Shown here one piece after another: positions 18,421 to 31,163 of a DNA stretch of 64,000 nucleotides. Within the stretch, counting starts at the first letter, position 1; every line of letters begins with the position of its first letter. The DNA is from Symbiodinium sp. CCMP2592 (lineage: Eukaryota > Sar > Dinophyceae > Suessiales > Symbiodiniaceae). A program made the translations under genes and the position numbers. The stretch lies in the NCBI GenBank assembly GCA_905221615.1, contig CAJNDT010000003.1, positions 532,640-596,639 on the forward strand. The letters run 5' to 3'. The notes beneath the pieces are model-generated. The model ran no database searches, had not been told where the DNA came from, and was given only the letters and a program-made list of their open reading frames with translations.

Positions 18421-20480
18421 TACTATGTAGTGTGTCAGCACAACCCTCATCCATACACGTGTGCTCTGTAATTCCTTTCTTGGTAGGACACCCGCGCGCC
18501 TTATCGTGCTGCTTTCTGGTCTCAGTCTTTTGGTGGTTCCAGGGATACGTTCGGAGGGCTCAAACTCCATACTCCGGAAAAAGCACGAACACGCCGGTGG
18601 GAGCGATGTTTTAAAGGGGATGGTCTGTCATGGGGGGGGGGGGGGTGACCATATATATCTATATATATATATGTGAGTATATACATGTTGATATATGTGT
18701 ATAGATTTGATATATACATGCAGACATACATACACACCTACATATGGATGTGTATGTCAACAAACACATGCTCATGCCTTTCCAAAGCTTATAAACACAT
18801 ACATATATGCATCCTATATATACATACATGGGTACATACATATATATATATGTATCACGGAAACATGTGCATTGTTTCCGGAATACACATGCAAACATAT
18901 GTATATGCAACGAGTAGGCATTTAGGCAGCTACAGGCTCAAACAAGAAAATGGACGGCCTCAGGCTCCTATCCCAAATCCCGCAGCGGCATGGTGGGTGA
19001 AGGATGGCGAATATCAAGTCTGTGCGTAAGCACAGCCTCCATATCTGTACATATATACAGCTACACACACAAATATACGTTTAGACAGAAACACACGATG
19101 CACTGTGGAAGCTCATGCATACCTGTACCATACGTATGCAGGTTCGTGCACTTTGGAAGCCCATGCATACATACACACAGATATATATGTATAAGTACAT
19201 GTCTTTATATATATATATATATGTATGTCGAGGAATATTATGTGATGTACATGCGAGTACCTGTGTATGTAACCGGGGAGCCTAATGCAGTTACACTTTC
19301 AATCTAAACTGGAACCTTGGAAGGGTATCATGGGCGGATGAGTTTACATACATACATTCATACATACATACACACACGACTTTCCGTGCATCACGGAGAT
19401 AGGTAATTTAATCGTAATTGGGTGAATGATCGCGAACAAGAGGTCTCAAATAGAACGACTGAAAAACATGCCCAATTACACCGTAAGCCAATCCCTAAAA
19501 AGTGTGGCTCCCTGCCAGAACTGCAAATCACAATAGGGACATCGGAAAAAAGAAGGACAGAGTCTGAAAACTTTGGCACATATCACGGGCGACATTTATC
19601 CAATAAAGATATATGGTGACTAGCAAACCCAAGTACCCAAAAGGATGATGTGTGTCCAGAGCATCCAAACTCTACTGGAAGATATTTGGCCGAAACCGAG
19701 GCCACACAAGGATGTGATGGGCCAATGCCCCTGAGGAGTTCGACGAGTGGCGGAACCACAACTGGATCCTCAAATCGGTCACTGCTTTCCCAAATACACG
19801 CAGCTTAGGAGATGTTGCACTTTCAATCAAATGCTTCAGTGAACTGAAGAAATGACGGGCGGCAAACCCAAAAACTCTTTCAAAGGTGGAAAGCCCCTTA
19901 AAGCTTGACACCTGTAGGAATATAGATATCCCGTTCCCCACGACTTCAGATGCGGTATGCTGCAGCCTATGCCACAATTTCATTCCCCAGTGCAAGACAT
20001 GATATATACAAGAAGTTGCAAATCAACATTAGTATGCACATACAAATATGGGCCTGTAATGGGTCCTACTCTCTTTAGATATATGTACGTATCTTATGAT
20101 TTTACATGCTCGTACAGAGTTAGAATCAGAAAAGTGGATGTATGGTTGCATCCATGCAGGAGCACACATGTACTCCTACGCGACATGTCAGTCTGCATAT
20201 ACACATTGACATATTGACATAATTACAAACCTATATTCATACACACATATGTATGGGCTAGGTTTGCATGTGGATAATATCAGCAACAAATGTTCTTATA
20301 ACCGTTTATCCTGATCTAGGGGCAAATGGTAGAGATCAAGAATTGCGTGCATGTCCTTTTCGGTCCTGAGTTTAGTGGAGCGAGACAGCTTTCGCAGCAG
20401 TAAAACCATCTATTAAAACTCGAGAAAAAACACGAGATTCCTCGAAAATGCACGCCGCCACGGCGTACCAGTCTCTTTTT
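18421..20480. other. AT-rich microsatellite DNA, no gene recognised
   Basis: TATATATG, TACATACA and similar simple repeats fill 18655-19260 and 19340-19380. A 107-codon minus frame at 19672-19995 has no recognisable domain and is not called. Nothing else is supported. Confidence 0.6.
18612..18672 (+). repeat. Poly-G plus TATATC dispersed element, copy 2
   Basis: GGTCTGTCATG, a G run, GTGACCATATATATC. It is the reverse complement of the block at 7915-7947, so the two loci carry one repeat in opposite orientation. Confidence 0.75.
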
Positions 20481-21095
20481 TTATGCGGTGGTTCGGGTTC
20501 GGGCTTCGTGGGTTTTGCCTGCTTGGAACGCCGCAGAGATCATGCCATGCGTAGAGAAAGGACTAGCAGGGTTCGCTAGCCTTGAGCCCCAAGCCCTTAG
20601 CCTTAAACCTCTAGCTCCTGCCACGCATCTTCATCATCCCCAATCTTCCCCCACATCTCACAAAGCAAGCAACCAAACCCGCCTACAGCAAACCCTGAAA
20701 TTCGACCAAGCCCCAAACCCTCAATGATTCATTTTGGGATCAACATACATAGGGGATCGTAGAGTAGTTATCTTGAAGCGGTGCAGGGTGTGCATGAATC
20801 TTTTTCTCAGACCAATCCGCTGGAGGTGGTCTCGAGAAAGTTGTCCTTGGTACAGTGGTTCGTATTTGTGTATGTATGTATATATATATACATATATATA
20901 TATATATTGTGTTTCGGGTTTGGGAATTTCGGATTTAGTCTGCGATAAGCTTTCGGAAGCAAAGCTGAGGGCTCAAAAAAGAGTTAGGGGTTTGGGGATT
21001 CAGATTCTGGCTTGAGGTAGGCTGTCGAATCGACAAGCTTCGTCCTTCCATGACTTCAACCGGAAACCTGTAGCCTCCAACCTAAGGAGCATTTC

Positions 21096-21199
21096 ATATC
21101 GGGGCCGTAACAAGTCCCTGTACTGTTTTGGGGGGGCTCCGTATTATAATTATAGTAGAATGGGCCCCAAAACCCTCTTCTAACCATTAAGGCCGGTAT
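21096..21199. mobile_element. MITE family F, copy 2
   Basis: The left end CGGGGCCGTAACAAGTCCCT and right end CTAACCATTAAGGCCGG are related to the family F ends; the centre holds TATAATTATAGTAGAATGGG. Confidence 0.65.
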
Positions 21200-22222
21200 A
21201 TTTATGAAGCTGCAGAGTGTCGCAAACTATGGAAGGAACGATCACTTCGATACAAACTGGGGACTCGTGCATAACGCAGTTCATAACGGCAGTGCACACT
21301 GTTTCATATAAGGGGCTCAACAATTAAGGGACGGCTTTGGTTCAAATCTACTGCTATTACGCGGGGAACCCTCAAGATTACTCATTGTCAGATACACCCT
21401 TCGCTACAATTCCCTAGTTCCTAAACGTCTAAGCCCCAAACCCTCAACCCTTAAAGCCAGTCAAACCCTACACCTCAAAATCTTTATATGCATCTAAACC
21501 CACCCCTGCCGGAAATTCAGTTCTCCTTTTCCGGCAAAGCTCCACGCGCAGGAACAGGGGAAGCTCTGTCCGCTCCTCGCCGTTTCGGGCAGCACCACTT
21601 GGCTTAAGTTTTCAAGGCTTCTGGTTTTGGAGTTTTGGGGCCTGGGGTTTCAAATTTCCAGGATTTTGGTGGGTATTAGGGCTTCGGGTTTCAGGGTGCT
21701 GGATGCTTCGTGGCTTTGAAAGCTTGGGATTCCAAAATCACCGGATCTTTGCAACTTTTGGGTTTGGCTTGGGATTGCAGGGTTCCATGTTTTTGGAGTT
21801 TTGGGCTGTTTTCTCAAGATTTCAGGATTGCGCGGTTTCGGGGGCGTTTTAAGACTCATCTTTCAGGGTGTTTGGGTGGTTTTCTAGGATACCCGGTAAC
21901 CACCTAAGAATAAAAAGGCATCTCTTTTTGGTACTGGGTAACTTTATAAGGAACCTAGGACTACAAAAAGGGAATAAGGGTACTACTGGGCATCCTAGTT
22001 TTTAAAGCCTTAGGAATACAGAAACTGAAGGTTTTGGAAGTGAAGGCTAAGGAAGTGGGTTTGTTCGGGGCTTAGGATCCAGCGGTTTTGGGTTGAGGCA
22101 TCAGCGTGATAGCCTGGGAGTTTAAAGACGACGGCCTACACATCGAACTCATCGATGGTCGGCATCAGGCATAAGCTTCCCCTGCAGCCCCAAGCGGCAA
22201 GCCCTCAGCAACCCCCGCAAAT

Positions 22223-22324
22223 ACAGGGGCCTTCATAACTAGAATAGGGTTTTGGGGCCCATTATACTAGAATTATAATAAGGAACCCTAACCATAATAT
22301 TGGTAATTATTTAGGCCCCTATAA
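22223..22324. mobile_element. MITE family F, copy 3
   Basis: AGGGGCCTTCATAACTAGAA at the left, TAATTATTTAGGCCCCTAT at the right, and a TATACTAGAATTATAATAAGG centre broken by one internal inverted segment. Confidence 0.7.
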
Positions 22325-22433
22325 AGTGCGCGCGGAGTGGTTGCGCCTGCCGCTTGCGCTCGTGCAGGGCGCCCCCCGAGAAGATCCCATGCCTGGAGTG
22401 CTCGACGACATCATCCCGGTATGCATGTACAAA

Positions 22434-22503
22434 TCCCTTAGTTAAGGAATATACTTAAACTATAGTAGGATCCTTAATATGATTTAAGGTATACCCCTTA
22501 ATG
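22434..22503. mobile_element. MITE family G, copy 1
   Basis: CCCTTAGTTAAGGAATATAC at the left pairs loosely with GGTATACCCCTTAATG at the right; TATAGTAGGATCCTTAATAT lies inside. The better copy is at 35645-35726. Confidence 0.62.
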
Positions 22504-23057
22504 CATACAGGTATATGTATATGTGCATACATACATACAGACATACCTACGTACATACGGACATACATAGATATATGCATCCGTACACGTAGAGACATGC
22601 ATACATGCATTGTACATGTATACAGAAGATGGTGTACAGCGTATAGTTTACTCTGCATGTACAACCACGCGTGGGTGTTGAGATGCTGGCTTGGCTTGCT
22701 TGGCTTGCTCTGTCGCTCGCTTGCTGGCTTGCCTGGTTCCTCGTTTGGATGATTTCAGTCAGAGTATCTTGATTACTTAGTTAGCTGTTGAAGTAGTAAG
22801 TCAGCTGCTTCGTCAGTCGACCGTCCATGCATCAGTCAGTCGGAACCACTCACTCACACAATCACTCCCTTGCTTATGCCTTCTCGCCTTCTTGCTCATG
22901 GCTCACGTATGTGTCTACCCACGCTCACCCACGTGCCGACTCACGTCAGAATGCCTATGGGTCCCGGGAAGCGTTGGCAAACTCACAGACACGGCTGGAA
23001 AGAATTGCCTTCAAAAAAGAGTCCTTTAACCAAAACTGTACACTACATCCAACATTC

Positions 23058-23342
23058 TGAACCCAATTCCGTGTTGAGGTTCAAGGTTGAACCCAATTCC
23101 GTTCAAGGTTGAACCCAATTCCGTGTTGAGGTTCAAGGTTGAACCCAATTCCGTTCAAGGTTGAACCCAATTCCGTGTTGAGGTTCAAGGTTGAACCCAA
23201 CTCCGTGTTGAGGTTCAAGGTTGAACCCAATTCCGTGTTGAGGTTCAAGGTTGAACCCAATTCCGTGTTGAGGTTCAAGGTTGAACCCAATTCCGTGTTG
23301 AGGTTCAAGGTTGAACCCAATTCCGTGTTGAGGTTCAAGGTT
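23058..23342 (+). repeat. 30-bp tandem repeat, about ten units
   Basis: The unit contains TTGAACCCAATTCCGTGTTG and AGGTTCAAGG. Two early units are shortened to about 22 bases by loss of the GTGTTGAG segment. One unit has a C for T change (CCCAACTCC). Both strands give artefactual repeat proteins. Confidence 0.95.
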
Positions 23343-23940
23343 TAGAGCTCAAGGTCTCAAGGTTGAGGGTTGCGGGTTAAGCATCAAAACCGCAAGCCCT
23401 CAGCCCTATGAAGCCCCACACCCTGTGAAGCCCTATACCAACATGGAACCGGAACCTGCAAAAAACCGCCATGCATGGACCTCTGTCGTCAAGAACCGGA
23501 CTTGATTCGTTGCTTCCGTGTTCAACTCTTCAGTTTCTCCGTGGTGTCAACAATCAGCAAAACCCTACGCCCAGGTTGACTCCGGAGTCGAAAACGCCTT
23601 GAGGTTGTGCTACAATTCTTGCGATTACTCTAAGTAGTAGTATAATTCGTCGTTAAATTCTCTATGTTTTGCTATTCGTGTGTGTTACCTTCATGTTGTT
23701 TGTGTGTTTAGTACTATTGTTTCTGCGACTACTCTGACTATTGCGATCATGGCTTTCCGGTTCAAATGTTCGGGGCTAGGGCCTCAGTGTTTGGAGTTGC
23801 CGTAGGGGCCTTTTGGGTTAAGGGGTTTAGTGTTGAGGTTACAAGGTTACATATGTTTATATGGGGGCGGTGACTTTCAGGGGACAGAATTGCTCATGAT
23901 TCCGAACCCTATGCTATCAGGTTTGAGATGGCACTCTAAT

Positions 23941-24026
23941 ATGGGGGCCTTAACAATCAGAATAGGGCTTGGGTGGGTATCTTATGCAAGTTGTAAAAAG
24001 GAGCCCCGAAACCCTATTCTAACTAT
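23941..24026. mobile_element. MITE family F, copy 4
   Basis: GGGGGCCTTAACAATCAGAA at the left and CCGAAACCCTATTCTAACT at the right form imperfect inverted ends. It directly abuts a family E element, suggesting a nested or adjacent insertion. Confidence 0.68.
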
Positions 24027-24113
24027 GACCTGGGCCCCAAATAACCTCCTTTTTAAGGACTCATATAAGGAAATCATATTAAGGAACCCTAAAAATGTAG
24101 GTTCCTTAGGGTT
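24027..24113 (-). mobile_element. MITE family E, copy 1 (reverse orientation)
   Basis: ACCTGGGCCCCAAATAACCT begins the element; TAAGGACTCATATAAGGAAA lies inside; it ends in TAGGTTCCTTAGGG. This is the reverse complement of the copies at 32690, 34895 and 35322. Confidence 0.72.
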
Positions 24114-24243
24114 ACAGATTCTGTGTCCACCAAGCTGCCAGAGGAGCTCCATGTAACTAGTTGCACAGTGCTCCCACGCAATGCCGTGTACAGCTGCCTT
24201 GACAGGGGCCAATTGCTTACGGGCTTCCCCATGGGCGTACAGT

Positions 24244-24347
24244 TGGGAGTTTCCGAAAATAGGGGACCCTAATATAGTACCCTAAATAGTAGGATCCTTA
24301 TTATAAGGACCCCAGAATAAGGCACCCCTTACTTTCGGAAACTCCCA
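24244..24347. mobile_element. Palindromic MITE, family B, copy 2
   Basis: Ends GGGAGTTTCCGAAAATAGGG and CTTTCGGAAACTCCC are the family B inverted repeats. The centre CTAAATAGTAGGATCCTTAT is shared, in inverse, with copy 1. Confidence 0.83.
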
Positions 24348-27031
24348 GTTGGTCTTATGGGTTTAGAGTTTGGGTCCTGCGACGAACAATCTTAGAGGCC
24401 TGTCGGGTTGCAGTGCGGTTGAGGTATATGCAACTATGAGCAAAATCTCAACGACATTGTCACCCTTAAACCTTTAACTTAAACCTTATCCTTACCTTCG
24501 ACCAAACTGGAACCCGGTAATTCTAAACCCCAGATTCTGAAACATGTGCCCTACATGACAAATGAGATTCGGGCCTAGTGAAAAAAAAACATACACCTCG
24601 ACGAAAACTTCGAATACCCTTATTCGGAGCCTCTTAGCATCCTTAGAGTATCCTTTTAACATCCGCATACCCTAAACATCCCTAAACCCCAAACCCTCAA
24701 CCCTAAACCCCAAAACCAATTTATAACATCCTTGTAGGACCCTTGACGTTCGCAGATTTTTCGGCCTCGTACCAGGATCGGGGTCGGCGGCGAACGGCGT
24801 CCCGGTGCACCAAGAACCTTGGGACATCAAAGTCTTCTGGGTTCAAGAGGATTAGGGTCCAGGAGGGTTTAGGGTTAGGGATGCTGGGGCTTTTGAGAGT
24901 CTGGAGCTTGCAATATTGAGGCCTTCGGCCGTCTTTGCGCGTGTGTGGTTTGCAAGATTTAGGGTCTGAGACTTGGGCTTTCGGGCTTAGGTTCAGGGCC
25001 TAGAGCTTCTGGATTTTGACGGCGAGGAGGCGGAGCTTTAAGTCACAGGGTCCGGAGCAAAGTCTCTTCGGGCTTGCCCTGTATCCTGAACCCTATCTCA
25101 GCCTATGACACCCTGAGTCTAACCCCTAAACAGACTACCCCCTCCAAAGCTGCCGGGGTCACTGGGAGCAGCAGTAGAAGCCGAAGTCCAGATCTTCCTG
25201 GGGCTCCAGTGGTCAAAACAGGAGTCTCTCTTCGACCTTGGGTTCCTTTTGGGGGGCTCTTAGGGTTTAGGGCTTCAGGGCTTTACGGGTCGAAGCTCTC
25301 TCCTAGGATTCCGGTCAAGATTCCTTTAGGGGTTCCTTTGAATCCGTTAGGGTTCGAACAAGACGTCTGGCTCCTGGGGTTTCGAGGCTCAGCCGGAGAG
25401 GTTCGGGGCTTGCCGGATTTAGGGATCCACCTCCATTGCTATGCCATTTAGACTTATGGATGTTGAAGGCGATGTCTTGGAGTGGCTTTCGTCTTAGGAT
25501 TCATGTGTTACCCCCCCCCTCAATGCAAAGGGGGCTGCTGTCAGCTACCAGAGGCCTATAAAACCCTGAAGCCTCAGACTTTCCCAGCCGAGTCTCTGTG
25601 AGGTTGCCCTGCAAGTCCCCGAAGAGTTGCCGCCAGAGGTCCTGGAAACCCAGATCCACCTCGGAAGCCGGGGAAAGGACTTGTCTGTTTAGGGTTTAGG
25701 GTTTGGGGTGTCTCGGAGATTCGGGGTTCAAGGCTTCGGGGGACAAGGCTTCAGGCTGCAGATGGCTACGGCTTAAGGTTCGGCATTTAGGGTGCACATT
25801 CTGGGGTTTAAGGTTCAAGGTCTGGAGTCTAGAGCTTAAGGCCCGGACGACGCTCTTTCCGAGCATTCTTGTATGAACGAACTTCTGACAAACAGCGTAA
25901 GACTGATAGCAATGTTCGTATCGCAAACGCGACACCGAAGCAGAGCAATGGATGTCATGAAAAGGAGTAATGATAGTGTGAGAATGCTTCGGAACATCAG
26001 CAATACTGCCCATTTCCCTCGTTCTTCTTGCTTTAGCATCATCTTCGCCTTCGGGAGTATCCGTGTGGGCTGAGCCATCCTGGCAAAAAAGTTGTATCCG
26101 TAGCCACTCTGTTGGAAACCCTGCCTTTAGCTATATTCCCTCAACCCTTAAAATACTACAGCATGAGTATAGTAAGGAACCCTGCCCTAGTGAATAACAT
26201 CATCCATAAGTCAGCCTCTTGAAGTGAAGCAGATCCCTTTCCTCATCATGCTTGCAAGACTCTCTGTTCAGGGGAGTTCGGATCGGATCGATGGCAAAGT
26301 GCGGTTCGGAAGGGTCTTGGTTGGTTCGGAGGGTTAGGGCCTAAAGTTGAAGGGTGTGTGTGGGCTCCTTGTTGCTAGTTTCCCAATCTCTCCCCCAATT
26401 ACCGGCGAGCGACATCAGTGCAGTTCGCCGATGCAAAACGCGCCCGCGAGGGGCGCATCCTCGGAGAGGCCACGCAAGTAGCTCAAGACCCTTTGTGAAA
26501 AAGGGGATGCTGTCTCTCTGTGTCTTTCTCGCAATGACCACGATCATGAGCGCCATGACGATTAAGGTCTTGATCAACACCATTAGATCATCATCGTCAT
26601 CTTCTTCAGCATCATCATGAGGCATCAACATTTTCATCATACGCATACGCATGCAATCTGGAGCTGAGTCCCCGGCAGGTAGTGGTGCGACAGAGACAGG
26701 TACCTGCGATGTTTGATTTGTGACCCTGAAACGGTCCCCGATGTAATGAACTACTCGGCACATAGGTGCCGTTTACAGTATAGGACACCCGAGAGACAAC
26801 AATCCTTCTTCACCTTGACTGAGCTTGGGTAAGGGCTCAACTCAGGGTTCAGGCTTTAGGTACTACAATCCCATGATGGCCCTCATTCGCACATGACCCC
26901 GAGCCCATAACCCAACAACCATCCCCCACAGCGATCTTAGCAGCCCTCGTTGCTAAATCAGAGCGTCCAAGCAGCTCATGCCAGCTTCCAAGATCCCCCG
27001 CCGCCTTTCGAAAGCCTTGGGATCTACTGCA

Positions 27032-27130
27032 CAGGCCTAAATAACTACCGATACTGGTTTGAGGGGTTCCTCATTTCAAGGGTAGTATAATGGGCCTCAA
27101 GAACCTATTCTACTTATCAAGGCCCCTATA
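27032..27130. mobile_element. MITE family F, copy 5
   Basis: AGGCCTAAATAACTACCGAT at the left and CTACTTATCAAGGCCCCTAT at the right; the TAGTATAATGGGCC block is inside. Orientation is reversed relative to copy 3. Confidence 0.62.
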
Positions 27131-27559
27131 GTAAGTTCTGTTTTCATAAGCGTGGTAGGCCGGCGAGACTGAAGTTGGGAGCTGGTGTATAGGACCAGGG
27201 AGACGCTGGGGAGACTTGCAAGGGAGCCTCCAGAAGCTTTTGGGGACTTAGCTTTGAGGCTGCGTTGCCGATTTTTCAGTTTCATATTTTTGGGCTGTAG
27301 GGTTTTAGGGTCTGCAGGATTTTGGAGTTCAGGGTTTTGGGATTCTAGAGTCTCTGGGCTTCCTGAGACGACCCACTTGCAAGCGTTTCCCGTTTACCAC
27401 CGGTGTGTTTTGCCTCTCATCGGACCATGGCAATGAAATCATGAAGCCCTCAGCCTACAGAAGAGCTTAGTAGAGCCCCCAAACCACCCCTCTCAGACAT
27501 TCCTGCGTCTCGCTCCTCAGACAAATCCTCTATCCCTTAATGCTACGTCGTAGCTCGAC

Positions 27560-27725
27560 ACCCTGCGCCACCCTTAACCCTAACCCCTAAACCCTAAACC
27601 CCAAAACCCTAAACCCCAAACCCCAAAACCCCCAAACCCCTCAACCCCCAAACCCCTAAACCCCTCAACCCCGAAACCACGAAACCCCTCAACCCCTGAC
27701 CCCTAAACCCCCCAAACCCCTAAGA
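27560..27725 (-). repeat. Interstitial telomere-type array, CCCTAAA/CCCCAAA/CCCCTAAA mixture
   Basis: About 22 units of 7-9 bases, alternating CCCTAAA, CCCCAAAA and CCCCTCAA variants. This is a decayed telomere-type array on the C-rich strand. Confidence 0.88.
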
Positions 27726-30700
27726 TAAGACCCCTTACACACCTCCACAACGGCTCAGAAGCTCCCCACACGCAGAGACTGCAGCACGTTGCGCAGCGTT
27801 CGAGGATTGACCTCGCCGGCGTAGTTTTTTGTTTTTTACCTGTGTGGGTTTTAGGGTATCGGGTTTCGGGTTTTGGAGTTTCGGGTTTAGGGCTCCGGGT
27901 TTCGGGTTTAGAGTTTCGGGTTTAGGGATTAGGTTTCCTTTGCACATGCATGTAGGTGTACACAGTTAGACATACCAACATGTCTGCATTGATTGCTCTT
28001 GGTTCGAAGTCCACGGCATGCAGGCCGAGTTGTTGGGATCGGGGTCGGGAGGTCAGTTTGTGCCATATATGGCACGCACATGGAGCTGCTTCTTCATACT
28101 CCTGTTCATTCATACCAAGGGCCCCTCCAAGTAAGCCCCTCACCGCCGAGTTCCCGAATCCAGCATGAGACTCAAACCTGCACGCTGCACCCTTTGCTCC
28201 GGACAAGAATCATGCTCGAAGACATCCGGATGTAGCACGATGGTGAAGTCTGCGAGGCTGTCGTACCTTTGCGCCATGTGCCTGACGGCACGAGCCGCTG
28301 AAATCTTCAAAGTGTTCGAGCTTGTCGGGTTTTGGTGAGAGAGAGAGACGTGGGTCGCTAGCTCTTCGACTACCACTCTTGGACAGCTTCACCCTCAAAC
28401 CTCCAGCCCAACCCCTAAACCCAAAGCTCTGAAGTCTAAGCCCTATAATCCCCAAACCCTGAACACTGAACTCAGTTTCACGACCCTGATCAGATACTCA
28501 CTGAAGCCCAATCCTTGCATGCTCAACCCAAGGAGAAACACCATGTTCAGGGCCTAGGCCTTGGGGTCTAGGGTTTAACTTTAGGGTTTGGGTGTAGGGC
28601 TTGCCCCCGAACCCCTGCAACAGGCGGTCGGGCGGCAAGAAGTATCTGGCAGCTTCCCAGGCTTTCGGACTTGCAGCGACCGGCACCACCTGGGCCATCT
28701 TGGAGGCGCAAACTGCAAAATCCCCTAAACCCCTAAACCCTAATCCCTAAACCCTCAACCCTTAACCCTTAACCCTAAACCCCTAACCCTAAACCCGTTT
28801 GCCCGAACCACCAGGCCCTTGGGGTTGAATCTGAAGCGGTTCACGGCTTCACGGTTTCCGTGCTGAGGGCTGGAGACTTTCGGGGAAGTCGGGGGATCGA
28901 GCCCTGCGTGACCCGATCGCCGGGACGTGACACAACCGGCGGGTATTGAGGAGCCAAGCCCCCATTCAGCCGGACCCTGATCTCTCAAGCGCTAAACCGT
29001 TCTGATCTTTCAAGCATGAGAGTTCGACTCTCAGGTCTCTTCGAACGACCACAACACGCACCATACACACCCGTTTTCCAAACCCGAAACCTCTTACACA
29101 CCAAACCTCGAACCCTAGGCCCCGGTCGGCGGAGATGATTATGACAATCATCATGACAATGTTGATGGCAGTGACAGAGACAGTGACAGTGATTATGGGG
29201 AACTGTTTGAAAAATTGAATGCCAATGAACATAGTACAGATAACTGAGAATGATAATGACAATGATCGCAACAAATCTTAACGATGCCAACAATCAACAA
29301 CAAGAACGTAACGACACCAATGTTACTCATAAAAACTGTGAGAGTGACACGAATCGTGATGAAACCATGACATTTTTCTTCAAACACCCTAAACCCCTGA
29401 ACCCAAAGCCCCAGAGCCCCTAAACCCTAAGCCCCTAAACCCCCAAACCCCTAAACCCCTAAATCCTATCAACCCTATCAGCCCTATCAGCCCTATCATA
29501 AGCTGCAGGCTTCGAACCTCCAGCGAGGCGAACAAGGCAGCGACCTTCGCAGCCCGCGGCGGCAGCGCGGCCTGGGAAGAGGAGCTCGGACCAGAGCCTC
29601 CCGAGGCCTGAAACCTACGGTTCATAAGGGGGCTCTAGAGTGCTAGGGTTGATGATACAAATCCTGGGGGGTTCCTCTAAAGGGATCTATAAGGGGTCTT
29701 GAAGGATTCCTGTAAGGGATCTATAGGGTTTCAGGGTTTAGGGTTTACGGACATGAAGCCTGCATTACCCATAATGGGGGAATATACCAGAACTCCCATA
29801 GTCTAGGGTCATGCAGGTAATGCAGGATTTAGATCATCAGCCGTAGGATTGAAGGATCGGGTTCCCTCAATCACTCCGAAAAGGAAGCAGGCACCTCAAA
29901 AAAAGAAAGTAATATCCTGCTTGCCCAAGTCTGCGTCTCAGCTCCCAAAACAAATGCGGCCTGGGGGTTTTGGGATGTAAGCTGGAAGTCTGGGTTTCGG
30001 GTCTGAGAGCCACTGCCCACTTAGAACAATAACTTCACGGCCTCTATGCTTAGAAAAGCCTGCTTTTCTTGTAGTATGCTTGTAAGAACGCACATCATCA
30101 GCCTCGGGACTACAAACAAGGTCAAGCTGCAGCATCCTCCTCCCGAATGCACCCCTGCAGGCGGTAGAGGAGCAGCCGCGCGTGTCTGCGGCTCTTCAGG
30201 GTGTGAGGAGCGAGAGATGAGGGGAAGTGAACTTGCGAATCCGATGTATACTGTATACAAGCAAACGCATATGTACATGTTTATGTACATAATTCAAAAG
30301 ATATACGAAAAACATAGTCTTTGTGTCAAGGAAGGGCATATACACATACCAAGCAAGGACAGACAGTAGAACACATGAACCCCACACCCTAAACAGCCTA
30401 AACCTTGGAACCTTTTAAAGCAAGAGCCCCAATTTGCTCATTCTCGAACCCTGCAACCGAAAAACCAACAATCTTCAAGCCCTACAACCTCCAATCATGC
30501 AAGCATCCATCCCTGAAGCCCGAACTCAACAACCTCCCACACTTCGCACCCAGAACACTGACAAGATCCTATATCAGCATCGAAAAGCCACAAATCAATC
30601 AGGAAACCTACCGCCCCAGCGCGAACAACTCGGAACCTAAAATTAGATTCAACTCCAGCACTAAACCCCTAAGCCCTAAACCTGAAACCCCAAACCCGGC

Positions 30701-30916
30701 CTCAGAGGCACCGGCGAAAGCAGCCACTCCTCCTGGCTCAAGGGCATTTGTTGGGGTCTGTGAAGGGGTTCCTTCAAAACTTCCTTTAAGGGTTCCGGTT
30801 TAGAATTTAGGGTTTATGGTTTGGGGTTTCTTGTAGGCTGCTTCGATTTTCTTCGCTTTTGTTTGGTGGCTTGTGAATTTGAGAGTGGGGGGGGGGGTCT
30901 GGGAACCCTCTTACAA
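27726..30916. other. Heptamer-rich non-coding DNA, no gene recognised
   Basis: CCCTAAA arrays lie at 28720-28797 and 29386-29465. A GACAAT/GATAAT degenerate stretch lies at 29130-29320. A C-rich decayed stretch lies at 30380-30690. No domain-bearing frame was seen. Confidence 0.6.
29759..29826. mobile_element. Small inverted-repeat element (CCTGCATTACC ends)
   Basis: Perfect 11-base ends CCTGCATTACC and GGTAATGCAGG enclose an imperfectly paired centre of about 46 bases. A CCTGCATTACC end also occurs alone at about 55287. Confidence 0.6.
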
Positions 30917-30975
30917 GGGTTTAGGGTTTAGGGTTTAGGGAACCCCTAAACCCTAAACCCCTAAACCCCTAAACC
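30917..30975. repeat. Head-to-head telomere-type junction
   Basis: TTTAGGG units up to 30940 switch directly to CCCCTAAA units from about 30943 with only AA between them. This is the arrangement expected when two chromosome ends or two heptamer arrays join head to head. Confidence 0.88.
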
Positions 30976-31090
30976 AGAGCTTCACTCCTCAGAGCAACTC
31001 CTGGGACTTTAGGGGCTCCGAGGCTCCGGGGGCCAGGGGCTTCCTTGAAGGGCTTTGTCTGGACTTGTAGAGAGCTTCAAGGGTGTGTGG

Positions 31091-31163
31091 TATATTCTAC
31101 CATAATTGTAGTAAGGAACTCCCATAATAGTAATTATTGGTAACCATTTAGGGCCCCTATAAA
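31091..31163. mobile_element. MITE family F, partial copy 6
   Basis: It carries the family F interior GTAGTAAGGAACTCCCATAA and right end CCATTTAGGGCCCCTATA; the left end is shortened. Confidence 0.55.

Larger units (their letters stand above)
20481..23040. other. Decayed heptamer-rich DNA, no gene recognised
   Basis: Degenerate CCCTAAA/TTTAGGG-like text is mixed with MITE copies (listed separately), a (TACATA)n stretch at 22505-22570 and a GCTTGGCTTGCTTG-type repeat at 22686-22740. No domain-bearing frame was seen. Confidence 0.6.
23343..27560. other. Heptamer-rich non-coding DNA with MITE insertions
   Basis: Decayed telomere-like text occurs at 24470-24540, 24660-24720, 24850-25020 and 25690-25840. 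MITE copies B2, E1, F4 and F5 are listed separately. The open frames have no recognisable domains. Confidence 0.6.

Noticed and set aside
18023..18471. Open frames with EIL or KFP repeats on both strands
   Set aside because: They are the translation of the 9-base GGAAATTTT repeat in the palindrome, not genes.
23081..23345. Repeat proteins on both strands (LNTELGST, FKVEPNSV)
   Set aside because: Produced by the 30-base tandem repeat, whose length is a multiple of three.
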